This document shows positions 43,526 through 50,085 of a stretch of 50,085 nucleotides of DNA, in pieces. The notes beneath the pieces are model-generated. The model saw only the letters and a list, made by a program, of their open reading frames with translations. It had not been told where the DNA came from and ran no database searches. The DNA is taken from NCBI GenBank assembly GCA_012270795.1, contig JAAXHO010000191.1:1-50085 (forward strand), read 5' to 3'. A program made the position numbers and the translations under genes. The DNA comes from Candidatus Poribacteria bacterium. GTDB taxonomy: Bacteria; Poribacteria; WGA-4E; WGA-3G. The first letter of the stretch is position 1, and each line of letters opens with the position of its first letter.

Positions 43526-44689
43526 CTACGCGATCTGCCATGCCTCATTTCCAGCATAACGTGCATCATAAACGTCCTGATTGAGTTCCAAACCGAGACC
43601 GGGAGTGTCAGGCACTGTGAACGTTCCGCCAGAGAATTCGTAACCAGAGACATCAATCACATCACTGGTAAGTGTGGCAACTTCACCGTACAGAAAATGT
43701 GGGATCGTCTTTGCAAATTGGAGGCTGAGGAAAAATCCGAGGAGAGAACCCCAATTATGCGGGGCACATTTGACGTTGTTCACTCCAGCCATTTCCGCAA
43801 GCTGCCGCCAACCCGTCACACCAAGTCCTTTCATATCATGTTGGATAACATCAATGACACCTGTTTCAAAAAACGGGTCGTAGAAATCAAGTGGCACACG
43901 GGTCCGGGTTTCACCATCAGCAATCAAAGTATTCAAGCCTTTCTCTTTAATAAATGCCTTTAAGTTTCGATACAACGTAACATCCTCTTCAAACATCTCT
44001 TCAATCCAAAAGACATCACAACTGCTTGTTTCGTTTAGGAAGGTAATAACTTCGTCATAAGCATAAGCATTGTTAGCATCAACGAGTATATTGAAACCTT
44101 CTCCAGCAGTGCTCCGTGCGAGTTGGACAACCTCTATGTCCCGTTGTAATCCTGCTTTCCGTTCCATGAGATGATTTCCACGACCCATCTTCATTTTGCA
44201 CGCTGTGAAACCATCTGCCAAACTCTTTTTGACATCATCCTCAATCCGTTTGAGTCCTTTGGCTTTTGTATCGTAGAGAAGATCATTGAAATAAATCGTG
44301 CTATCATACGCAGGCAACCCGTTCCCATAGGTCTCAGTTCCCATAAGTTGATATGCTGGTTTCTCAAGGATTTTCCCGATTGTATCCCACAACGCGTTTT
44401 CAAATCCGCGGTATTCTTCTACCACTCCATTTTCAGGTGTCAACAATTCAAAAGGACTTTTACTTATAGCAGATTTTGCTTCTTCTGCAGATGTGCCCCA
44501 ACTGGTAGGTCCCCACCCCAGTGTTCCATCGTTGGTATAAATACGGGTTATACTCTCATGCCACTTGCCATTTGGATCAGGTTGGCGTATCTCCTTTGCA
44601 CGAGAGTTACAACCGATCGCAGGCATGTCTATCTCAACGACAACCTGCTCAATTTTCGTAATCTTAATGTCTGTAGGATATTTAGACAT
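43526..44689 (-). CDS. Enolase superfamily sugar-acid dehydratase/racemase-like protein
   Basis: 387 residues of the mandelate racemase/muconate lactonizing enzyme type. The N-terminal cap (ITKIEQVVVEIDMP) is followed by a barrel carrying metal ligands in NILVDANNAY (Asp), WIEEMFEED (Glu) and LIADGET (Asp/Glu), and a KxK-like base region TACKMKMG. C-terminal CAPHNWGS carries the His often used as second base in this group. Its substrate cannot be read from the sequence; family members act on sugar acids, amino-acid derivatives or muconate. It sits next to sulfatase- and lyase-containing stretches, suggesting carbohydrate-acid catabolism. The ATG has no strong Shine-Dalgarno. Confidence 0.82.
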   Translation of the reverse strand: MSKYPTDIKITKIEQVVVEIDMPAIGCNSRAKEIRQPDPNGKWHESITRIYTNDGTLGWGPTSWGTSAEEAKSAISKSPFELLTPENGVVEEYRGFENALWDTIGKILEKPAYQLMGTETYGNGLPAYDSTIYFNDLLYDTKAKGLKRIEDDVKKSLADGFTACKMKMGRGNHLMERKAGLQRDIEVVQLARSTAGEGFNILVDANNAYAYDEVITFLNETSSCDVFWIEEMFEEDVTLYRNLKAFIKEKGLNTLIADGETRTRVPLDFYDPFFETGVIDVIQHDMKGLGVTGWRQLAEMAGVNNVKCAPHNWGSLLGFFLSLQFAKTIPHFLYGEVATLTSDVIDVSGYEFSGGTFTVPDTPGLGLELNQDVYDARYAGNEAWQIA

Positions 44690-44771
44690 GACATATTACC
44701 TACAACCTAACGATGACTGACAACTGTGGTTGAAGTGAAAGAATTGTGGTTAACTATGCAAAGTGCTGCGT

Positions 44772-45995
44772 TTATTCTTCACTTGTTTCTTCAAGTTTAA
44801 TAAGAAGTGAAGTTAGTTCTGATTTTACCAAGCGATTGTCTTCTTTATTTCTATAATACTCATAAAGCTTGTGAGGTAAATTCGCATAACGATCTGCTCG
44901 ATCCGCTGCTTCAATCTGCTGAATCAATGCAGGTTTATTAAGGAGTTGTGCAATGCGCAGTCTATCCGTATGGTCAGTAATTTCAGTTTCTATCAACAAC
45001 GAGATTAAACGGGGTGCTAAACCATCTGCCAATTTATTTTCTGCATAATGATTTAATGTATTTAAGGCAGATTGCTTGGTACTGCCTCCAGAATCGTTGG
45101 TAAGGATCTCAACCAAATTATCAACTGCGTTAGCGTCAATGTGTTTCTGTAGTGCTATTGCAACACTTCTTCGAACTTGATCATCCTCATCTTTGAGGGC
45201 ATTTATCAATTTAGATGTAGAGGGTTGGTCAAGCATTACCACAGACCTTGCTGCAGCTTGACGTGCAACCAAGTTACTATTTTGTAAACCTTCCTCAATG
45301 ACTTTTCCATACTCTTTGTCACCGATTTGATAAAGCGCAACGTTTATCTCCATCTCTAAACCAGCGTCCTGAATTGTCTTTTTAACAGCTTCTAACCTCT
45401 CCTTTGCAGCTGCTTCACCCATTGCACCGAGAACTCGGACTAATCGCACCTTCACTGAGGTTGGGGTTTCCGCAGCCTCTATTGCCGACATGAGCTCTTC
45501 AAGTCCTTTAACCCCAATCTGAGTCAATATATTCCCAAAATGATCATAGGCTTTATCATATCTATCCTGTAAAAAACTATTCAAGATTATGGGAATTACA
45601 GGGGTGCCTTTGTCAATAAGGATTTGGATAACATCATCTTGAACCTGTTTTCTTGCGTTGAGGATTTGAATTATTTCTTCTATCTCATCGGATTTTATAT
45701 CGTTAAGGCGACGGGTTCGCTCCTTACGATATTCGGTTTCCAAATTGCTGCTCTTTAAGTATGCTAATTCTTTAGACAGCGCGCGACTATAAGCAATGAG
45801 CAAGAGTGCGCGGGGTTCGGCTTTTACTTCTTCTGCTTCTTCTGCACGTTTAAGGACGCTAATAGATTCAACTGCAAGCCCAGCCTCTAACAACATCTTC
45901 CGTCCCTCTGGAAGATCTCGGATAATCTTTTCTTGCTTACAACCAAACGACACAACCCATGTGAATACCACGCATATCGTTACAAATTTTTTCAT
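44772..45995 (-). CDS. HEAT-repeat lipoprotein, copy 1
   Basis: About 407 residues. Starting at ATG 45995 gives a signal peptide MKKFVTICVVFTWVVSFGC with the predicted lipid-attached Cys at 19; the frame extends upstream to 46028 but those 11 residues are not signal-like. The mature protein is all helical with HEAT-type units of about 38 residues (GLEELMSAIEAAETPTSVKV, KDEDDQVRRSVAIALQKHI). The middle part is shared with the gene upstream (EPRALLLIAYSRALS against EPRALLVIAYSHAIS; YRKERTRRLNDIKSDEI against YKKERNERIAALNTAEI). Likely an anchored scaffold for protein binding; target unknown. Confidence 0.75.
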   Translation of the reverse strand: MKKFVTICVVFTWVVSFGCKQEKIIRDLPEGRKMLLEAGLAVESISVLKRAEEAEEVKAEPRALLLIAYSRALSKELAYLKSSNLETEYRKERTRRLNDIKSDEIEEIIQILNARKQVQDDVIQILIDKGTPVIPIILNSFLQDRYDKAYDHFGNILTQIGVKGLEELMSAIEAAETPTSVKVRLVRVLGAMGEAAAKERLEAVKKTIQDAGLEMEINVALYQIGDKEYGKVIEEGLQNSNLVARQAAARSVVMLDQPSTSKLINALKDEDDQVRRSVAIALQKHIDANAVDNLVEILTNDSGGSTKQSALNTLNHYAENKLADGLAPRLISLLIETEITDHTDRLRIAQLLNKPALIQQIEAADRADRYANLPHKLYEYYRNKEDNRLVKSELTSLLIKLEETSEE

Positions 45996-46307
45996 GTTAC
46001 GTTCGTTTTTCCTTCCTAAAATCAACATAAATGCGAAATCTGGTGCAAAATGTAATAGTTCCCTAACTTAAGAAATACAAAGACAGCACCATACACACTT
46101 ATGATAAAACAGATGTTTTTTTGTGTCAAGAAATTTTTAATCCAAAGGCATTCAATTGTCAAAATGTGCTCTTTTAGGACAGGTTTTCAACCCTTTACTT
46201 CAGCATTGGTTACAGCGGCACCCAAAAATTGAACCCCTCTCATACTATTATATATGAAAGAGGTCCGCAAAATATAACTTGATACAGAAAAGCATCCATC
46301 CTAAACA
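45996..46307. other. Gap between the two HEAT-repeat genes
   Basis: About 310 AT-rich bases. I see no ORF, strong hairpin or recurrent repeat in it. Any promoter for copy 1 must be here. Confidence 0.4.
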
Positions 46308-47513
46308 CTATTTTTTTATTTTTTCTAGAAGTTCATTTAGTTGGTTTTTGACGAGTCTACTTTCTTCATCATTTTCAAGATATTCGTGCAGTTTTAAATC
46401 AAGGTTGTCAAGTATCTTTGCCGCTTTGAGTTGCTTTACCATGGTACTGTGCTTCAAAAACTGCACCAGACGAGCACGATCCGTAGAACTTTTAATTTTC
46501 TTTTCAATCAGTAGGAGAGATACCTTTCTTGCTAAACCTTTTGTCAGACTACTTCCCACTTCTGCGTAAGCAGTGAATGTATCCAAAACCGCACTTTTTG
46601 CTTCGTCACCATACTCTCCCTTGAAGACATTTATTAGAGGTTCAACAGCATCTTTCGTTTTGTGCACTGAGAGTGCTTTCACAATATCAGTGACAACTTG
46701 AGAATCGGTATCTTTAAGCGCATCAATAAGGGTTCTGGTATTCACATCTTTAAGGTTTGCCATCGCTTTTGCTGCGGCTCTACGCACTTCCACTTCATCC
46801 GCCTTTAAACCAGCAAGGATCTCAGATTTATAGCCCATTTCGCCAAGTCTATATAGAGTCGTGTAAAACTCCATTTTGAGTGCAAGACTCATTATTGACA
46901 CGTCCATAGATTTTAAGGTTTCTACCGCCTTCTTATCACCAATTTCCCCAAGCATATGGATGAGTTTCATCTTCGCTTCATCGGACACTGCTGCATCGGT
47001 GACTTTATTCAAAATCGGATCAACCGCATCAGTCCCTATCTTTACAATAGTTGATATAAAATGATGTTCAGCCTCTGGATATGTTGCATTGACAATCTGG
47101 TCAATTAATACAACTGCAGCGTCTGTTCCTTTTTCAACTAATGCTTCAAATCCATCTGCCTGAAAAACCGACTGTTTTTTACTGAGATGTTCAATCATTT
47201 TGTTGATCTCCGCAGTGTTTAAGGCAGCGATTCTTTCATTACGTTCCTTTTTGTATTCCGGTTCAACCCTTTGTGTCCTTGCCGCTTTTGAACTAATTGC
47301 ATGTGAATACGCTATGACAAGTAATGCACGTGGTTCAGCTTTATCTTCCTCTTTCTTTTCTGCCTCTTTCAGATTTTGAATGGCATCAATAACACGACCA
47401 CTATTCAGTTCAGACGTGCCTACATCCAAATGGCTGGGACCTTTCTGTTCAGTGTCACATGCAAAACAAGTTAATAAGATTAAAATTATTGGGATAATTG
47501 TGAGATTTTTCAT
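46308..47513 (-). CDS. HEAT-repeat lipoprotein, copy 2
   Basis: About 401 residues: signal peptide MKNLTIIPIILILLTCFAC (Cys 19), preceded by AGAGGG at ATG 47513, which I prefer over ATG 47537. The body is helical with HEAT-type repeats (VEVRRAAAKAMANLKDVN, DSQVVTDIVKALSVHK). It is a paralogue of copy 1, matching over the N-terminal half and the last helix pair (KLHEYLENDEESRLVKNQLNEL against KLYEYYRNKEDNRLVKSELTSL). The two are tandem with a 312-base gap, and each ends in the same helix arrangement. Confidence 0.75.
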   Translation of the reverse strand: MKNLTIIPIILILLTCFACDTEQKGPSHLDVGTSELNSGRVIDAIQNLKEAEKKEEDKAEPRALLVIAYSHAISSKAARTQRVEPEYKKERNERIAALNTAEINKMIEHLSKKQSVFQADGFEALVEKGTDAAVVLIDQIVNATYPEAEHHFISTIVKIGTDAVDPILNKVTDAAVSDEAKMKLIHMLGEIGDKKAVETLKSMDVSIMSLALKMEFYTTLYRLGEMGYKSEILAGLKADEVEVRRAAAKAMANLKDVNTRTLIDALKDTDSQVVTDIVKALSVHKTKDAVEPLINVFKGEYGDEAKSAVLDTFTAYAEVGSSLTKGLARKVSLLLIEKKIKSSTDRARLVQFLKHSTMVKQLKAAKILDNLDLKLHEYLENDEESRLVKNQLNELLEKIKK

Positions 47514-47664
47514 AAAACCCTCTGTGTGCCTCCTCATGATTGATAGTATGGACAGGATATATATATAATCTTTTTTTCTTATACTACATATAAGACGATT
47601 TCGTTGATAATAGCAATTTCCATTGTATTTTCAATTATACAATACCATAAAAAATACAAAATGT

Positions 47665-47680
47665 CAAAAACTTTACACAC
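47665..47680. repeat. Lone end of the 30567-30983 element family
   Basis: CAAAAACTTTACACAC matches the right terminal inverted repeat of the 417-bp element. No partner end was found nearby. Confidence 0.4.
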
Positions 47681-47738
47681 AGGGTTACTCAGTTTTAGGT
47701 ATTTTGGCAGATATTTATAACATTCGTGAATTAGATGC

Positions 47739-47884
47739 GTAGGTCCAAATCAACGGTATGAATCATGGCGAATGCCATGCGCGCATTCGCCCAATGGCAT
47801 TCCCCGGGTAGAGCGTATGCGAAACCCGACATGATAACCGCAAACAATACATGTCGGGTTTCGCATACGCTCTACCCGACCTAC
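47739..47884. repeat. Interspersed palindromic repeat, copy 2
   Basis: Same two modules as 31-142, in reverse order and orientation: GTAGGTCCAAATCAACGGTA, a GGCATTC-type module with an extra internal palindrome (CATGCGCGCATTCGCCCA region), then a long hairpin with arms GTAGAGCGTATGCGAAACCC and, inverted, GGGTTTCGCATACGCTCTAC. It begins GTAGGTC and ends GACCTAC, i.e. inverted ends. Confidence 0.8.
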
Positions 47885-47954
47885 GATATAATCTTTAAGT
47901 TAACATTTTTTGAAACCGATTTATAATTTGGTGGCGTTAGTTAAAGAATAAAAC

Positions 47955-48068
47955 ATTCGGTTTGATATAAATATCAGGGATTTTCATGTGCGGTAAGGTT
48001 TTCAATCCCAAAAACACAAACCGAATCTCAAATACGAAGGATCTGGGTAACGGCAAATGCACAGATCC
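47955..48068 (+). ncRNA. Candidate structured RNA
   Basis: Three stems can be seen. P1 is ATTCGGTTTG (47955-47964) with CAAACCGAAT (48017-48026), 10 bp perfect. Inside it, P2 is GGGATT (47977-47982) with AATCCC (48004-48009), with a 21-base loop. P3 is GGATCTG (48039-48045) with CAGATCC (48062-48068). I do not recognise a known riboswitch or RNA family. It lies about 310 bases upstream of the plus-strand lipoprotein; orientation is assumed from that gene. Confidence 0.35.
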
Positions 48069-48216
48069 GGCATTTTTAGGTTAGTTGAATAGATTCCTAC
48101 AAAACACTGAATTTGTTTTACATTTTCACTGCGTTATTATGGGATGTGAACGTGCAATAAAACGCGCATCAATCCCCTTATCAGGGACTTAAGGAAAATG
48201 TGTAAGTCCTGTTGCT

Positions 48217-48246
48217 TTGACAAATTTGAAAGAAAAAATGTATAAT
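48217..48246 (+). promoter_or_regulatory. Near-consensus sigma-70 promoter
   Basis: TTGACA, an 18-base spacer, TATAAT. It is the best promoter match in the window and lies 131 bases upstream of the ATG at 48378. Confidence 0.75.
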
Positions 48247-48263
48247 TTACAGAACTGAACTTT

Positions 48264-48333
48264 AGATAAGACGCATTAAGTTGGAAAGGTGTTCTCTTAG
48301 ACAAGACGTATTAACTTGGAAAGGTGCTCTCAA
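48264..48333 (+). repeat. Two tandem 35-bp repeats in the leader
   Basis: Copy one (48264-48298) and copy two (48299-48333) both read AGA-(T/C)AAGACG-(C/T)ATTAA then TTGGAAAGGTG and CTCT. They lie between the promoter and the start codon of the lipoprotein gene, in the transcribed leader. Confidence 0.7.
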
Positions 48334-48377
48334 AGACATTGAAAATACATATACGCTCAAATAGAGAGGAGAAAACA

Positions 48378-49463
48378 ATGAAACTTCGTATTGAAAACTT
48401 TACAACATTACTAATGGTAGCAGTAATCTTACTCAGCGGTTGTTCTGGGTGTGAACAAAAGACAGCACTGAAAGGTATTGAACCGCAGGACGATTACAAC
48501 GAACAATCTAAATATGGACCGGTCGCAGCAAACACACGCAAACAGGTAGAACTGCCCCCTTTTCCCGAACCCAGTTTTGAGCGGTTGATAGAACAATTCA
48601 AAGCCGATGTCGCAGAAAATAAGGGGAACCCAGAGATGCTTAAACGCAAAAAAGAAGCCATTGCTGATCCTGATCTATTATGGAAACCTTATTTTCAAGT
48701 GCCTGTGTTTGCATCTTCGGATCCGGAACTGAAAGCAGCTAACTTTTATGACGACAAGATAAAAATCCTCCGCCACGATCAAAAAGGGAAACCTTATCTT
48801 ATACGTCCTCACAATGGTCCTGAGATTGAATTCACTGGCAAAATCTACTACACCACAAAAGAACAGGAAGAGAGACGAATAGCAATTCCGCGCACCTTAC
48901 CGTCAGATGAATGGAACCGGCAAAGGTATGAGATTACGCTTGAGGGTATAAACACGTTCACTGCTGCAAAATATCTTTCACAACAAGGTGCCCGGATTGC
49001 CCAATCCGTCGGTCTTGAGTATGCTGAACGTGCCATGCGCGAACATCCGGACTCCGTAGAGGCAATGTTCGTCTGGACACAATGTCATCCATCAGAACAA
49101 CGACTTGCCGCATATCGGCAGTTACTATCTAAGTTTCCTAACGCTGCCTTTGCCCACGAAAATATAGCTTACTATTACTATCACGACGAGGATGATCCGG
49201 CTATAGCCCTTGCACATATACAGAGAGCTTGCCAACTTGATAGTCGTATTGCCAAAAAGAACCCTTTATTGGCACTGTGTTATAAAAAACTGGGTGAATG
49301 GGAGAAGTCAGTTGCAGCCTATCAGGGATTGGATTGGATACATTATTTTGAAAACCAAACGCTCATTAGTGCACAAAATCAAATATATAAGTTGCACAAA
49401 GGATACTATTTTGGTAAAGCGAAAAAACTTAAAGTTTATGATGTTAAGGAGGAACGAAAGTGA
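48378..49463 (+). CDS. Lipoprotein with TPR-like C-terminal half
   Basis: About 361 residues. The signal peptide MKLRIENFTTLLMVAVILL ends SGCSGC, with the lipid-attached Cys at about residue 22. The middle part (FERLIEQFKADVAENKGNPE, DPDLLWKPYFQVPVF, FTGKIYYTTKEQEERRIAI) is not recognised. The C-terminal part contains helix pairs GLEYAERAMREHPDSVEAMF and AYRQLLSKFPNAAFAHENIA, which resemble TPR units. A frame opening at 48324 is possible, but AGAGAGGAG sits right before ATG 48378. The gene is followed immediately by a second gene. Role unknown; an envelope-bound assembly or anchoring factor is plausible. Confidence 0.7.
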   Translation: MKLRIENFTTLLMVAVILLSGCSGCEQKTALKGIEPQDDYNEQSKYGPVAANTRKQVELPPFPEPSFERLIEQFKADVAENKGNPEMLKRKKEAIADPDLLWKPYFQVPVFASSDPELKAANFYDDKIKILRHDQKGKPYLIRPHNGPEIEFTGKIYYTTKEQEERRIAIPRTLPSDEWNRQRYEITLEGINTFTAAKYLSQQGARIAQSVGLEYAERAMREHPDSVEAMFVWTQCHPSEQRLAAYRQLLSKFPNAAFAHENIAYYYYHDEDDPAIALAHIQRACQLDSRIAKKNPLLALCYKKLGEWEKSVAAYQGLDWIHYFENQTLISAQNQIYKLHKGYYFGKAKKLKVYDVKEERK

Positions 49464-50085
49464 AGAGATACTATTTTGCAATGTTATTTTTCATGTTTGC
49501 AGCACTTCCATTTGTGCAAGCAACGAATGTTGAGATTGAACCACTAAATAAGTCAACGTATAATGATTGGGAACCAACTTATGATAACGAACTTACTTTT
49601 CTTGTTACTGTCACCGGTTTAGACTCATCAGGAGAAATATTGTTTCGTTTTACACAAGTATCATCTTGGCCAGGGATCTACATGAACAAAAATTCAGATA
49701 TAGAAAGCGAGAATAGCGGACCAGACTTGCGTTTTTATGCGATAGATCAATCAAAGGATGCTTATGCTGATGTGAACAAAGCACGAAAAGACATAAAACT
49801 TTCAACAAGCGGTAACTATAACCCAAAACATGCAAAGTGGGTAGTAGCAGATGATGGATCAACAGCAACCTTCTCTTGGACATCTGATGCAAATCTTCCC
49901 TCGGAAAAATTTACGATAAAGATCACTGTCAAATCCAAAGATGGTGGTTCTTTCGGGACTCTTCAAGCATCTTTCAATGGAAATGCCACGATTAACATTC
50001 CGAAAGATGACAACGGCAACTACATCGCAGATAAAAGTGACACAAAATACGGTTATACGAACCCAGCACTTGACAATGAAAAGGG
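49460..50085 (+). CDS. Secreted protein, cut by the window end
   Basis: GTG at 49460 overlaps the previous TGA stop (GTGA), with AAGGAGG about eight bases ahead. The first residues KRYYFAMLFFMFAALPFVQA form a signal peptide. The mature start (TNVEIEPLNKSTYNDWEPTY, ELTFLVTVTGLDSSGEILF, TATFSWTSDANLPSEKFTI) reads as Ig-like beta sandwiches. Then comes IPKDDNGNYIADKSDTKYG, which may be a calcium-type or processing segment. At least 208 residues are seen; the end lies beyond the window. It should be co-transcribed with the lipoprotein, which might anchor it. Confidence 0.7.
   Translation, partial: MKRYYFAMLFFMFAALPFVQATNVEIEPLNKSTYNDWEPTYDNELTFLVTVTGLDSSGEILFRFTQVSSWPGIYMNKNSDIESENSGPDLRFYAIDQSKDAYADVNKARKDIKLSTSGNYNPKHAKWVVADDGSTATFSWTSDANLPSEKFTIKITVKSKDGGSFGTLQASFNGNATINIPKDDNGNYIADKSDTKYGYTNPALDNEK

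Noticed and set aside
1-50085. tRNA or rRNA genes
   Set aside because: I looked for T-loop-like GGTTCGAATC and 16S/23S landmark sequences and found none.
1-50085. CRISPR array
   Set aside because: The palindromic repeats are dispersed and irregularly spaced. No regular repeat-spacer series is present and no cas gene was seen.

Overview
The window reads as a chromosomal segment of an uncultured, slow-evolving-core, accessory-rich bacterium, most likely Candidatus Poribacteria or a close relative. The indications are a WD40 protein ending in a type I dockerin, a pectate-lyase-like protein with a calcium-binding tail, a formylglycine sulfatase, an enolase-superfamily dehydratase, internalin-like repeats with a fibronectin-like C-terminal module, and many short palindromic interspersed repeats. 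The taxonomic call is inference from content; no 16S gene is present.

Layout. 0-3.8 kb (minus): a DUF711 protein and the accA-dprA pair. 3.8-6.3 kb (minus): a DNA-modification island with two beta-class methyltransferases, a small companion protein and an HNH/endonuclease VII-like gene, most of it visibly damaged. 6.8-8.2 kb: two paralogous discoidin-like lipoproteins. 8.3-22.4 kb (minus): a long housekeeping run that reads, in transcription order, rpsF-ssb-rpsR-rplI-dnaB, mlaE-mlaF-mlaD, radA-yacL-ispD, then ispF-cysS. A broken WD40/dockerin gene and a composite MITE-like repeat separate ispD from ispF. 22.8-28.9 kb (plus): class III aminotransferase, AAA/PD-(D/E)XK protein, pdhB-like E1 beta, hflK, hflC. 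29-32.6 kb (plus): an Rpn-type nuclease, a small helical protein and a secreted lyase, each preceded by a copy of one conserved box, with a 417-bp terminal-inverted-repeat element between them. 32.6-41.1 kb (minus): toxin-antitoxin pair, PAP2 phosphatase, secreted metalloprotease, sulfatase, miaA, a hydrophobic pentapeptide-repeat membrane protein and mnmA. 41.3-43.5 kb (minus): an N6-adenine methyltransferase split by a 65-bp duplication. 43.5-47.5 kb (minus): an enolase-superfamily gene and two HEAT-repeat lipoproteins. 47.5-50 kb: repeats, a candidate structured RNA, then a plus-strand lipoprotein and secreted-protein operon cut by the window end.

The strongest overall signal is selective damage. 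The housekeeping genes are all open, while nearly every DNA-modification or toxin gene carries a lesion (HNH -1 frameshift, methyltransferase UGA, RelE-like toxin UGA, methyltransferase with 65-bp duplication). Two long secreted proteins also carry -1 frameshifts at A runs. One lesion, the 32-bp direct repeat in the 41-kb methyltransferase, is reversible by simple recombination and could be a switch. Second, several layers of MITE-like palindromic elements sit in intergenic space and reach into genes, including the 3' end of the same methyltransferase. All functional statements are from sequence reading alone; no searches or folding programs were run.
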